From an uncultured Agromyces sp. (GTDB lineage Bacteria > Actinomycetota > Actinomycetes > Actinomycetales > Microbacteriaceae): a stretch of DNA of 64,000 nt. The position numbers and the translations under genes are program-made. The notes under the pieces were generated by a model. It ran no database searches, had not been told where the DNA came from, and saw nothing but the letters and a program-made list of their open reading frames with translations. How positions within the stretch are numbered: position 1 is the stretch's first letter; every line of letters begins with the position of its first letter. The stretch covers positions 62,001-126,000 of the forward strand of contig CAJXGN010000009.1 of the NCBI GenBank assembly GCA_913053875.1. The letters are read 5' to 3'. Below are positions 1-11,900 of the stretch, piece by piece.

Positions 1-3455
<3,455 letters not shown>

Positions 3456-3637
3456 GGAAATTACCTCCATGGGCCCCGTCGGGCCGGATTACCGTCAGTA
3501 GTGGTGGAAGTACCCCGCAGACTCACGTGTTGCGTAGGTGCCGGGCACGCCGACGGACGCCGAATCCGCCGATGTCTCCGGACACACGAAGCCGACCGCA
3601 ATATGAAGGCAGAGATGGTCTGGGAGCGCAAAGGTTA

Positions 3638-3666
3638 ACTATAGGCCGGATGCCACGCCGTGTCCA
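3638..3666 (-). promoter_or_regulatory. rpoB promoter
   Basis: On the minus strand TGGACA (3666-3661), a 17-base spacer and TATAGT (3643-3638) form a good sigma70-type promoter. Transcription would begin near 3631, leaving an untranslated leader of about 175 bases before the TTG start of rpoB. The leader holds a short GC-rich stem just upstream of the GGAGGT ribosome site. Confidence 0.7.
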
Positions 3667-3675
3667 GTCGGATTC

Positions 3676-3704
3676 TTGACCTCCCGCGAAGGCTGGGGTA
3701 TAAG
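3676..3704 (+). promoter_or_regulatory. Promoter of the 3735 gene
   Basis: TTGACC (3676-3681), a 17-base spacer and TATAAG (3699-3704) point to the right, back to back with the rpoB promoter about 10 bases away. The start site would lie about 24 bases before the ATG at 3735. Confidence 0.7.
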
Positions 3705-3734
3705 CCGGATGCGACCGAGCCGAAGGGGTGCCCC

Positions 3735-4481
3735 ATGAGCCGTTCCCGCGTGCGCGTCGAGCCGAGCCCGGTCTTCGCCGGGGCGCTCGAACTGGTGGTC
3801 GACGATCGCCCGCAGTCGGTCGTCGACCCGGCGAACCCGGCCCGCCTGCACTACGACTACGCGCACCGCGTCGGCGGGGTGCTCTCGCTGGTCGCGGACC
3901 CGGGCGCCCCGCTCCGGGTGCTGCACGTCGGCGGCGGCGCCATGACGCTCGCACGACACGTCGCAGCGCTCCGCCCGGGCTCGCACCAGGTGGTGATCGA
4001 GTCCGACCCCGACGTCGTGCGGGTCGTGGGCGAGCGGATGCCCCTGGGCCCGGCCGCCGCCCGGTCGATCGACGTGCGCACGGCCGACGCCGCCGCGCTC
4101 GTGCCGGCGCTCGAGGGCCGGTACGACGTCGCCATCGTGGACGCCTACGTCGGGCTCGACGCGCCGGGCTTCGCGGCATCCGCCGACTGGTACCGAACGC
4201 TCGCAGACCTGCTGCCGGGAGGCTTCGCGATCGCCAACGTGGTGGACGACGGCGGCCTGGCGTCGGTGCGCCTCGTCGCACCCGCGCTCGCCGCCGCGTT
4301 CGCCGAGCTGCTCGCACTCGGGCCGGCCGACCTGTTCGCCGGCGAGCGGGGCGGCAACGTGGTGCTGGTCGGCGGCGACGCGGAGCGGCTGGACGCGTGG
4401 GTCGCGCCGCTCAGGCGCATCGGACCGCACCCCGCGACCGTGCTCGGGCCGGCCGAGGCCGCGCGCACGCTGCTCGGGTAG
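3735..4481 (+). CDS. Spermidine-synthase-like methyltransferase-fold protein (paralog 1)
   Basis: This 248-residue protein has the Rossmann methyltransferase fold of the polyamine synthase family: VLHVGGGAMTLARHVAA (nucleoside-binding Gly loop, residues about 59-75), an acidic residue at the end of the next strand (VVIESDPDVV) and VAIVDAYVG near residue 135. Actinobacteria often carry such SpeE-like proteins without S-adenosylmethionine decarboxylase, so a real aminopropyltransferase role is doubtful. The ATG at 3735 follows GAAGGGG and sits correctly behind a clear promoter. The next gene is a paralog starting 9 bases downstream. Confidence 0.75.
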   Translation: MSRSRVRVEPSPVFAGALELVVDDRPQSVVDPANPARLHYDYAHRVGGVLSLVADPGAPLRVLHVGGGAMTLARHVAALRPGSHQVVIESDPDVVRVVGERMPLGPAAARSIDVRTADAAALVPALEGRYDVAIVDAYVGLDAPGFAASADWYRTLADLLPGGFAIANVVDDGGLASVRLVAPALAAAFAELLALGPADLFAGERGGNVVLVGGDAERLDAWVAPLRRIGPHPATVLGPAEAARTLLG

Positions 4482-4490
4482 CGTTGGCGC

Positions 4491-5351
4491 ATGCCCGAGC
4501 CCGAACGCACCCTCGCCGCGAGCGGGCATCGCGCCCGGCTCGAGGAGGACCGCGGGCGACCGGGTTCGTGGACGCTGTACGTCGACGGCACGCCGCAGTC
4601 GCACGTCGACCTCGAGCGGCCCGAGTGGCTCGGGTTCGAGTACGTGCGGCGCATCGGGCACGCGATCGACCTCGTCGCCGAGCCGGGCGAGCCGATCACG
4701 GCCGTGCACCTCGGCGGCGGCGCGCTGACGCTGCCGCGGTACGTGGCGGCCACCCGGCCGGGCTCGCGCCAGCAGGTCGTCGAGCTGGAGTCCGACCTCG
4801 TCGAGCTGGTGCGCGAGCACCTGCCGCTGCCGCGCGGGGCGCAGATCCGGGTGCGGCACGGCGACGCGCGCGAGGTCGCCGCCCGGCTGCCGCGCGGGCT
4901 GCACGGGCGCGCCGACATCGTCGTGGTCGACATCTTCTCGGGCGCGCGCACGCCCGCGCACGTGACGAGCACCGAGTTCTACGAGCTGCTGACGCCGCTG
5001 CTCGCGCCCCGCGGCATCCTCGTGGTCAACATCGCCGACGGCGCGGGGCTCGCCTTCGCTCGCGGGCAGGTGGCGACGCTCTCGCGCGTGCTGCCCGAGG
5101 TGGCGATCGCCGCCGACCCGGGCATGCTGAAGGGCCGGCGCTTCGGCAACGTCGTTGCGTACGCGAGCCCGCACGAGCTGCCGTTCGCGCAGTTGCCCCG
5201 GCGGCTCGCGAGCGACCCGGCGCCCGCGAAGGTGGTGGCCGGCGACGAGCTGCACCGGTTCGTCGCCGGGGCCCCGTTCGTGACGGATGCGACCGCGGTG
5301 CCGTCGCCGCCGCCCGCACGGTCGGTGTTCCTCACCAAGCCGAACGCCTGA
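4491..5351 (+). CDS. Spermidine-synthase-like methyltransferase-fold protein (paralog 2)
   Basis: This 286-residue protein is homologous to the preceding gene. They share the opening VDGTPQSHVDLERPEWLGFEY versus VDDRPQSVVDPANPARLHYDY type of alignment, the VHLGGGALTLPRYVAA Gly loop and VVVDIFSGARTP. The substrate is unknown. A TAGCGT box (4479-4484) lies exactly six bases before the ATG and overlaps the TAG stop of paralog 1, so this gene may have its own leaderless transcript. No SpeD or agmatine pathway gene is nearby, which argues against assigning spermidine synthesis. Confidence 0.75.
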   Translation: MPEPERTLAASGHRARLEEDRGRPGSWTLYVDGTPQSHVDLERPEWLGFEYVRRIGHAIDLVAEPGEPITAVHLGGGALTLPRYVAATRPGSRQQVVELESDLVELVREHLPLPRGAQIRVRHGDAREVAARLPRGLHGRADIVVVDIFSGARTPAHVTSTEFYELLTPLLAPRGILVVNIADGAGLAFARGQVATLSRVLPEVAIAADPGMLKGRRFGNVVAYASPHELPFAQLPRRLASDPAPAKVVAGDELHRFVAGAPFVTDATAVPSPPPARSVFLTKPNA

Positions 5352-5379
5352 CGCATCCGCGGTCGGGTCGGCGCCGAAC

Positions 5380-6243
5380 TCACGCGTGCCGGAACCGCAC
5401 GGCCTGGCCGGGCCGCAGCTGCGCGAAGGCGTCGATGGAGGCCCCCGACACGACCGCGATGACCGGGTACCCGCCCGTGACCGGATGGTCGGCGAGCAGC
5501 ACGGTCGGCGTGCCGGTCGGCGGCACCTGCACCGAACCGCGCACGACCCCCTCGCTGGCGAGCTCGCCGGGCACGAGGCGTTCGAGCGCGGGACCGTCGA
5601 GGCGCACGCCGATGCGATCGGACTGCGGCGAGACGCGCCACTCCGTCTCGAAGAGCGCGAGCCGCGCGGCATCCGTGAACCAGTCGGCCCGCGGGCCGGG
5701 AACGAGGCCCGCGACGACCTGGTCGTCGACCGGGGCCCACGCGGTGAGCCGGTCGAGCGCGGGGATGGCGCCGGCGGTCTCGTCGCCGATGGGCAGTGCG
5801 TCGCCCGCGGCGAGCGGGTCCGGCCCGAGGCCCGCGAGCGTGTCGCGCGAGCGTGAGCCGAGCACCCGCGGCACGGCGATGCCGCCGCGCACGCCGACCA
5901 CGTAGCGCAGCCCGTGCGCGGCCGTGGGCAGCACGAGCTCGGCGCCGGGCCGGGCGCGGGTCGCGGTCTCGGGGCGCACGGCCTCGCCGTCGAGCGTCAC
6001 GTCGCCCCAGGCGCCCGTGACCGCGAACCAGGCGCCGTCGTCGAACCGCAGGTGCAGCCCGCCGATCGCGCACTCGAGCGCCGCGGCGTGCGGGGCGTTG
6101 CCCACGAGCCGGTTCGCGAGGCCGAGCGCGGCACGGTCGGCGGCGCCGGACCCGCCCACGCCGAGGTGCGCCCAGCCGGGGCGACCGAGGTCCTCCACGA
6201 GGCTCAGCGCGCCGGGGGCGAGCACCGTGAGACGGCCGGTCAC
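5380..6243 (-). CDS. pxpC: 5-oxoprolinase subunit C (biotin-dependent carboxyltransferase family)
   Basis: PxpC, with PxpA and PxpB, forms the ATP-dependent 5-oxoprolinase that opens 5-oxoproline to glutamate. The 287-residue protein starts VTGRLTVLAPGALSLVEDLG, followed by GRPGWAHLGVGGSGAADR and the ALECAIGGLHLRF and GSRSRDTLAG segments typical of the KipA/PxpC family (AHS2 domain). The GTG start overlaps the pxpB stop in a GTGA, indicating translational coupling. It is the last gene of the three-gene operon. Confidence 0.93.
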   Translation of the reverse strand: MTGRLTVLAPGALSLVEDLGRPGWAHLGVGGSGAADRAALGLANRLVGNAPHAAALECAIGGLHLRFDDGAWFAVTGAWGDVTLDGEAVRPETATRARPGAELVLPTAAHGLRYVVGVRGGIAVPRVLGSRSRDTLAGLGPDPLAAGDALPIGDETAGAIPALDRLTAWAPVDDQVVAGLVPGPRADWFTDAARLALFETEWRVSPQSDRIGVRLDGPALERLVPGELASEGVVRGSVQVPPTGTPTVLLADHPVTGGYPVIAVVSGASIDAFAQLRPGQAVRFRHA

Positions 6244-6887
6244 GACTCGCCCTCCTGCCGCACGAAACGCACGGTCCCACCCGGCACGAGTCGCGCCGGC
6301 GGATCGGCGGCCGGGTTCCACAGCTCGGCATCCGTCGTGCCGATGAGCTGCCAGCCGCCCGGGCTCTCGCGCGGGTAGACGCCCGAGTAGGCCCCGGCGA
6401 GGCCGATCGCCCCGGCGGGCACGCGCGTGCGCGGGTTCGCGAGCCGCGGCACGTCGTACGGCCAGTCGTCGCTCACGAGGTACCCGAACCCCGGGGCGAA
6501 CCCGGTGAACGCGACGCGCCAGGTGGCGCCGAGGTGCGCCGCGACGAGCTCCTCGACGCTGATGCCGAGCGTGGTCGCGGCGGCGGTCAGGTCGTCCCCG
6601 TCGTAGCGAGCGGGCAGCTCGACGACCTCGGAGGCGACCGCGTCGATCGGGGCGGTCGCGGTGTGCGCGATCCAGGAGGTCGCCGTCTCGAGCGCGATGC
6701 GTGCGGGGTCGACCGTGACGAGCACCGTGCGCGCCGCGGGCACCAGGTCGACGACCCCGTCGGGCCGCGACGCGGTGAGCGCGGCGTGCAGCCCGAGCAC
6801 CTCGTCGGCGTCGGCGCACTCGACGAGCACCGCGTGCTCCCCGGAGGGCAGGATGCGGCGTGCGCCGTCGCCCGCGACGGTGCTCAT
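6240..6887 (-). CDS. pxpB: 5-oxoprolinase subunit B (AHS1/KipI family)
   Basis: This 215-residue AHS1/KipI-domain protein shows the diagnostic FTGFAPGFGYL and RESPGGWQLIGTTD motifs (residues about 115-190). With PxpC it forms the part of 5-oxoprolinase that phosphorylates the substrate. The ATG overlaps the pxpA stop (ATGA) and its own stop overlaps the pxpC start, so the three genes are tightly coupled. Confidence 0.94.
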   Translation of the reverse strand: MSTVAGDGARRILPSGEHAVLVECADADEVLGLHAALTASRPDGVVDLVPAARTVLVTVDPARIALETATSWIAHTATAPIDAVASEVVELPARYDGDDLTAAATTLGISVEELVAAHLGATWRVAFTGFAPGFGYLVSDDWPYDVPRLANPRTRVPAGAIGLAGAYSGVYPRESPGGWQLIGTTDAELWNPAADPPARLVPGGTVRFVRQEGES

Positions 6888-7645
6888 GCGAAGGCCCCCA
6901 CCGGCACGCCGGCCTCGGCGAGCGCCGCACGCACCGCCCGGGCGATGTCGACCGCGCCCGGGGTGTCGCCGTGCACGCAGACCGACTCGGCGTCGATGCG
7001 CACGAGGCCGCCGCCGACGGCCTCGACCTCGCGGTCGGCGACCATGCGCAGCACCCGCTGCGCGGCCGCATCGGGGTCGGTGACGAGCGCGCCGGGCTGG
7101 TTGCGCGGCGCGAGGGTGCCGTCGGCCAGGTAGCCCCGGTCGGCGAACGCCTCGGCGACGAAGCGCAGCCCCGCGGCATCCGCCGCCCGCTCGACCGCGG
7201 ACCCCGGCATGCCGAGCACGGCCAGCCGGGAGTCGAACGCGGCGACGGCCCGCGCGAACGCCTCGGCGAGATCGGGGTCGGCCGCGACGGCCGCGTACAT
7301 CGCGCCGTGCGGCTTGACGTAGCGCATGGCGGTCGAGGCCGCGGTCGCGACCCCCGCGAGCGCACCGAGTTGGTAGACGGTGTCGGCGGCGAGCTCGGCC
7401 GGCGAGACCTTCAGGTGACGGCGGCCGAAGCCCACGAGGTCGGGGAAGGACGGATGCGCCCCGATGACCACGCCCGACGCGGCCGCGATGCGGCAGGTCT
7501 CGAGCATCGTGGTCGGGTCGCCGCCGTGGAAGCCGCAGGCGACGTTCGCGCTCGAGACCGCGCGGAGCATCTGCTCGTCGTCGCCCATGCGCCACTGCCC
7601 GAACGACTCACCCAGGTCGCTGTTGACGTCGATCGTGCCGGACAC
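6884..7645 (-). CDS. pxpA: 5-oxoprolinase subunit A (LamB/YcsF family)
   Basis: This 253-residue LamB/YcsF protein carries DVNSDLGESFG at the N terminus, ANVACGFHGGDP, IGAHPSFPD and VKPHGAMY, all conserved in PxpA. It catalyses the hydrolysis step of 5-oxoproline cleavage. The chosen GTG at 7645 places DVNSDLGES at the usual position. A GACAAT box six bases upstream would make the message leaderless. It is first in the pxpABC operon and divergent from the SprT-like gene. Confidence 0.94.
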   Translation of the reverse strand: MSGTIDVNSDLGESFGQWRMGDDEQMLRAVSSANVACGFHGGDPTTMLETCRIAAASGVVIGAHPSFPDLVGFGRRHLKVSPAELAADTVYQLGALAGVATAASTAMRYVKPHGAMYAAVAADPDLAEAFARAVAAFDSRLAVLGMPGSAVERAADAAGLRFVAEAFADRGYLADGTLAPRNQPGALVTDPDAAAQRVLRMVADREVEAVGGGLVRIDAESVCVHGDTPGAVDIARAVRAALAEAGVPVGAFA

Positions 7646-7691
7646 GACTCCATTGTCTCGCGCTGACGGCGGCCGCGCATATCCTCGTGCC

Positions 7692-8198
7692 ATGGCGGAA
7701 CTGGACCGGGTGCGCAGATGGGCGGACGCGCTGATCGTGCTGCACCTCGACCCCGCCGTCTGGACCTTCGCGTTCGACAACGCGAAGAAGCGTGCCGGGC
7801 TGTGCGACTTCCAGGCGCACCGCATCTCCGTGTCGCGGTACCTGGCCGCACGCTACGACGACGACGAGATCCACCAGATCCTGCTGCACGAGGTCGCGCA
7901 CGCCCTCGCCGGGCCGAACGCCGGGCACGGCCCGCGCTGGAAGGCCGAGGCGGCGCGCATCGGGTACGTCGGCCGGCGCACGCACGACGGCGAGATCGCC
8001 GACGAGCTCGCGCCGTGGGTGGGCACCTGCCTCGCCGGGCACCGGCACGTGCGCTACCGCAAGCCGACGCGCGCGGTCAGCTGCGGCGAGTGCTCGCGCG
8101 GGTTCGACCGGGCGAACCTCATCACCTGGCGCCACCGCGAGATCACGCCGGCCATGCGACGGCGTGCCGCGGCGAGCGCCGACCCCGGGCGGGCGTAG
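7692..8198 (+). CDS. SprT-like zinc metalloprotein
   Basis: This 168-residue SprT-like protein has the zinc-protease helix HEVAH at residues 66-70, a third ligand candidate in NAGHGPRWK, and a C-terminal zinc ribbon (GTCLAGH then SCGECSRGF). Eukaryotic relatives (SPRTN) cleave DNA-protein crosslinks, but the bacterial role is unproven. The ATG is six bases after TATCCT (7680-7685), consistent with leaderless transcription. Its stop is three bases from the stop of the convergent ComB-like gene. Confidence 0.88.
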   Translation: MAELDRVRRWADALIVLHLDPAVWTFAFDNAKKRAGLCDFQAHRISVSRYLAARYDDDEIHQILLHEVAHALAGPNAGHGPRWKAEAARIGYVGRRTHDGEIADELAPWVGTCLAGHRHVRYRKPTRAVSCGECSRGFDRANLITWRHREITPAMRRRAAASADPGRA

Positions 8199-8201
8199 GC
8201 G

Positions 8202-8945
8202 TCAGGCCCGGAACACGCCGTCCTGCAGCACGGGCACGAGGTCGGTCACGTCGGCCTTGGTGGCGAACGCGACGTCGGCCCGGCGGCCGTCGGCGGCGAG
8301 CTCGCGCGCGCTGCCGGTGGCGCTGATGAGGTGGTGCGCCGCACGGCCGAGGCCCGTGTAGGCGGCCGCGGCGACCGCGGCCTCGGGCGAGGTGTGGTCG
8401 ATGCCGAGTTCCATGAGCGCGTCGACCACGGCGCCCGCGGTCAGCTGGTCCTCGACCGAGACGCGGAGGGTGCCGTCGGGCCACTGCTCGCCGGCGGCGA
8501 TGATCGCGACCGAGGTGCGGGCCTGCCGCTCCCCCTGGACCGCGTGGATGTACCGTGCGACCGCGCTCCGGTTGCGCAGCGACGCGGCGACCACGCGTGC
8601 GGGCGAGTCGGCGAGCCCGTGCGCGAGGCGCGAGCCGTTGATCGCGGGCAGGACGACGACGCGGCCCTCCTCCCCCTCGGGCTCCTCGGCGAGCGCGGCC
8701 GTCGACGGGCTGGCGACGAGCCGGGCGCCCAGTTCGGCGGCGCGCTCCTCGGCCCCCTCGCCCCACCACGGCGCGACGGCGATGCCCCGCTCGGCGGCGA
8801 CGACGACGGCCGTGGTGAACTGCACGGCGTCGACCAGCACGACGACGTCCGCGTGGGTCGCCACGGCGTCGACCCCGGCGTCGCCCCACTCGAGGCGCAC
8901 CTGGTACGTGGTCTGGTCGAACGGATCGGTCTGCGGGGCATTCAC
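8202..8945 (-). CDS. 2-phosphosulfolactate phosphatase family (ComB-like) protein
   Basis: This 247-residue ComB-family protein shows VVVLVDAVQFTTAVVVAAERG, LVASPSTAAL, VVLPAINGSRLAH and a VSVEDQLTAGAVV stretch that match 2-phosphosulfolactate phosphatases. Actinobacteria lacking coenzyme M carry this family widely, so the substrate is uncertain. GTG at 8945 is preferred over GTG at 8951 because TAGCCT (8957-8952) then lies exactly six bases upstream, the spacing of leaderless genes in this window. Confidence 0.75.
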   Translation of the reverse strand: MNAPQTDPFDQTTYQVRLEWGDAGVDAVATHADVVVLVDAVQFTTAVVVAAERGIAVAPWWGEGAEERAAELGARLVASPSTAALAEEPEGEEGRVVVLPAINGSRLAHGLADSPARVVAASLRNRSAVARYIHAVQGERQARTSVAIIAAGEQWPDGTLRVSVEDQLTAGAVVDALMELGIDHTSPEAAVAAAAYTGLGRAAHHLISATGSARELAADGRRADVAFATKADVTDLVPVLQDGVFRA

Positions 8946-9001
8946 CCGCACAGGCTAGCCGCCCCCTTCCGCGGCTCCCGACGCGCCCGTAGCGTGGAGT
9001 C

Positions 9002-9562
9002 ATGCGGCTGCTGCTGAAGCTGGTGCTCGACTGCACTCCGGATGCCGCGTGGCGTGCCCTGCACAGCCCCGCGGTGCTCCGCGAGGTCGTCGCGCCGTGG
9101 CTCGACTTCTCGTCGCTCGAGGAGGGCGGGCTGCCCACGCGCTGGGAGGCCGACGGCCCGCACCGGGTCATGTCGCTCGCGTTCCGGCGCTTCCCGACGG
9201 GCGAGGAGGTCATCGACCTCGACCACCCCGACGGCCTGCCGGAGGGCGTGCGGATGCTGCGCGACACCGGCGGCGGCCGCAGCGGCGTGTTCGCCGCGTT
9301 CGACCGCTGGGACCACCGGATGGCCGTCTCGCCCGCCCCCGACGGCAGCGGGCGAACGCTCTACCGCGACCAGCTGCTGGCGGGCGGCGGAGCGATCGAC
9401 CTCGTCGCCTGGTACCCGACGTGGGCGTTCTGGCAGTGGCGCGGGGCCCGCCTGAAGGCGCTCGCGCCGACGTGGTCGTACGACCCGCCGGGCACCGCCG
9501 ACGCCGACGCCGCCGAGGCGGCGCGTGCCGCGCACAGCACACCCACAGCGCGCATCCAGTAG
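9002..9562 (+). CDS. SRPBCC/polyketide-cyclase-like protein, function unknown
   Basis: This 186-residue protein opens MRLLLKLVLDCTPDAAWRAL, a helix-grip (START/SRPBCC) style start, and continues with long beta-rich segments ending in a WYPTWAFWQWRGARLKALAP helix. No catalytic residues can be assigned. The ATG is six bases behind TAGCGT (8990-8995); GGAG also lies just before it. It is divergent from the ComB-like gene. The fold assignment is an inference from pattern only. Confidence 0.6.
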   Translation: MRLLLKLVLDCTPDAAWRALHSPAVLREVVAPWLDFSSLEEGGLPTRWEADGPHRVMSLAFRRFPTGEEVIDLDHPDGLPEGVRMLRDTGGGRSGVFAAFDRWDHRMAVSPAPDGSGRTLYRDQLLAGGGAIDLVAWYPTWAFWQWRGARLKALAPTWSYDPPGTADADAAEAARAAHSTPTARIQ

Positions 9563-9741
9563 GCTCGTGGTCGGCCGGTGCGCCGTTGCGCCCGCCACGC
9601 GTCGTAGAACGCTTCTGCCGGGCATGCGCCCGATGACTCTTCGTACGGCGAATCGGATGCGCGGAATCCCGCGCCTTCGCCACCCGCTCCCCCGCCGAAC
9701 CCTGCGCGGGCGGAGCTCGATGCCGGAAAGGCACCACCCAC

Positions 9742-11292
9742 ATGACTTCCCCCACCTTCGGCGCGCTCGGCGTGCCCGCCCCGCTCGTCGCCGCCCTCGC
9801 GGCCGACGGCAAGACCGAGCCGTTCCCCATCCAGCAGAACACGCTGCCCGACACGCTCGCCGGCCGCGACGTGCTCGGCCGCGGCAAGACGGGCTCGGGC
9901 AAGACCCTCGCGTTCTCGCTGCCCATGGTCGCGCGCCTCGGCGGCGAGCTCGCCGGCGGCCGCCGCCGCGCCGGTCGCCCGCTCGGCCTCGTGCTCGCCC
10001 CCACTCGCGAGCTCGCGACGCAGATCGCCGCGACCATGCAGCCCCTCGCCGACGCGTACGGACTGGTGACCACCACGATCTACGGCGGCATCAACCAGAA
10101 GCGCCAGGTCGAGGCCCTGAACCGGGGCGTCGACATCGTCGTCGCCTGCCCGGGCCGGCTCGAGGACCTGATGAAGCAGGGCTTCGTGACCCTCGACGCC
10201 GTGGAGATCACGGTGCTCGACGAGGCCGACCACATGGCCGACCTCGGCTTCCTGCCCGTCGTGACCCGCATCATGGACAAGACGCCGAACCGCGGCCAGC
10301 GCATGCTGTTCTCCGCGACCCTCGACAACGGCGTCGACAGGCTCGTCGCGCGCTACCTCGAGAACGAGGTGCTGCACTCGGTCGACGAGGCGAACTCGCC
10401 GGTCGCCGCGATGACCCACCACGTGTTCGAGGTCGCCGACGTCGACGCGAAGAACGACCTCGTGCGCGCGCTCGCGTCGGGCACCGGCCGCCGCATCCTC
10501 TTCATGCGCACCAAGCACCACGCGAAGAAGCTCGCGAAGAAGCTGACGGATGCCGGCATCCCGGCCGTCGACCTGCACGGCAACCTGTCGCAGCCGGCGC
10601 GCGACCGCAACCTCGCGGCGTTCCACGACGGCTCGGTGAAGGTCATGGTCGCGACCGACGTCGCCGCGCGCGGCGTGCACGTCGACGACGTCGAGCTCGT
10701 GATCCACGTCGACCCGCCGATGGAGCACAAGGCGTACCTGCACCGCTCGGGCCGCACCGCACGCGCCGGCAGCGAGGGCGACGTCGTGACGATCTGCCTG
10801 CCCACGCAGCGCGGCGACCTGAAGTCGCTGCTGCGCAAGGCCGCCATCACCGTCACGCCCGAGCAGGTGACGCCCGAGTCGGCGTCCGTCGTCGCGCTCA
10901 TCGGCGAGGTCGCCCCGTACGTGAAGCCCGCACCGCGCGAGCAGCGCCAGCAGGGCGGCGGCGGTCGCTCGCAGGGCGCGAACGCGCAGCGCAAGCGCGC
11001 GGCCCGCGACGCCCGCGGCAACGGCCAGGGCCAGCAGGGCGGCGGTCAGGGCTCGCGGCGCGGCGGCCGCGGCCGCGGATCGCGCGACGCGGTGCACCCC
11101 GGCACCGCCGACCAGGCGCCCGCACGCCCCCGCCGGGACCGCTCGGGCCGCCCCGCCGACGTCAAGGCGCAGGCGCCCCGCCGCGGCTCCGGCCAGAGCC
11201 GTGGCGCGCAGACCTCGGGCGCGCAGCGGCAGCGCCCGCAGGCCGCCCAGTCGGCCGGTCGCCCGCGCACGAACCGACGCGCCCAGGGCTGA
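9742..11292 (+). CDS. DEAD/DEAH-box ATP-dependent RNA helicase
   Basis: This 516-residue DEAD-box helicase has all core motifs: a Q motif (FPIQQNTLP, residues 28-36), GKTGSGKT (48-55), PTRELATQI, DEAD (160-163), SAT and HRSGRTAR (about 334). The tail from about residue 390 is basic and rich in Gly, Arg and Gln, as in cold-shock RNA helicases that unwind structured RNA and assist ribosome assembly. A leader of about 180 bases (9563-9741) lies upstream; no known regulatory RNA was recognised in it. A perfect 12-bp hairpin follows the stop. Confidence 0.95.
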   Translation: MTSPTFGALGVPAPLVAALAADGKTEPFPIQQNTLPDTLAGRDVLGRGKTGSGKTLAFSLPMVARLGGELAGGRRRAGRPLGLVLAPTRELATQIAATMQPLADAYGLVTTTIYGGINQKRQVEALNRGVDIVVACPGRLEDLMKQGFVTLDAVEITVLDEADHMADLGFLPVVTRIMDKTPNRGQRMLFSATLDNGVDRLVARYLENEVLHSVDEANSPVAAMTHHVFEVADVDAKNDLVRALASGTGRRILFMRTKHHAKKLAKKLTDAGIPAVDLHGNLSQPARDRNLAAFHDGSVKVMVATDVAARGVHVDDVELVIHVDPPMEHKAYLHRSGRTARAGSEGDVVTICLPTQRGDLKSLLRKAAITVTPEQVTPESASVVALIGEVAPYVKPAPREQRQQGGGGRSQGANAQRKRAARDARGNGQGQQGGGQGSRRGGRGRGSRDAVHPGTADQAPARPRRDRSGRPADVKAQAPRRGSGQSRGAQTSGAQRQRPQAAQSAGRPRTNRRAQG

Positions 11293-11296
11293 TTCG

Positions 11297-11323
11297 CGGG
11301 CCGGTCGCGCGGCGACCGGCCCG
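11297..11323 (+). terminator. Hairpin terminator after the helicase gene
   Basis: CGGGCCGGTCGC, a three-base loop GCG, and the exact complement GCGACCGGCCCG form a perfect 12-bp stem five bases after the helicase stop. There is no T-run, as is common in high-GC actinobacteria. Confidence 0.75.
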
Positions 11324-11374
11324 TGGCATCCGCTCGATTTCGCATCGGGCCCGGGCTGGCTTACCTTATGAGCC

Positions 11375-11878
11375 ATGGGCACCGAGGTCGTTGCAGAAGT
11401 CGTCATCCGTCCGATTCGCGATGTGGACGCCGAAGCGCTCGGCAGGGTCCACGCGCAGTGCTGGCATGAGGACTACGACCAGCTGGTCGACGCGGCCACG
11501 CTCGCGAACCTGTCGCCCCGTCGCATGGCCGAACTCTGGACCCACTGGGTGAACCAGGGCGACGACTACACGCACGTCGCCGCGCTCGTCGACGGCGAGA
11601 TCGTCGGCTTCGCCGGTGCCGGCCCGGCCCGCGACGACGACGCCCCGCGCGAGCGCGAGCTGTTCTTCATCCACCTGCTCGACGCGTTCCACGGTCAGGG
11701 CATCGGCCAGCAGTTGTTCGACGCGGCCGTCGGCGAGGCATCCGTCTACTGCTGGGTGCCCAGCAGCAACGAGTACGCGCTGCACTTCTACGACCGCAAC
11801 GGCTTCACCCGCGACGGCGTCGAGCACGACGAGCCGTTCCTCGGCGAGACCATCCACGAGGTGCGCCTGGTCCGCTGA
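11375..11878 (+). CDS. GNAT family N-acetyltransferase
   Basis: This 167-residue acyl-CoA transferase of the GNAT fold has the acetyl-CoA pyrophosphate loop in FHGQGIGQQLFDAAV (residues about 109-123) and a C-terminal ALHFYDRNGFTRDGV segment typical of motif B. The substrate is unknown. The ATG lies seven bases after TACCTT (11362-11367), suggesting a leaderless message. The neighbour on the right is convergent. Confidence 0.88.
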   Translation: MGTEVVAEVVIRPIRDVDAEALGRVHAQCWHEDYDQLVDAATLANLSPRRMAELWTHWVNQGDDYTHVAALVDGEIVGFAGAGPARDDDAPRERELFFIHLLDAFHGQGIGQQLFDAAVGEASVYCWVPSSNEYALHFYDRNGFTRDGVEHDEPFLGETIHEVRLVR

Positions 11879-11900
11879 CGCGGCGGGCGGGCGGATGCCG

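Noticed and set aside
9563..9741. Possible regulatory RNA in the leader of the DEAD-box helicase gene
   Set aside because: The leader is long and GC-rich with some local stems, but I could not match it to any known element or find a convincing conserved structure by eye.
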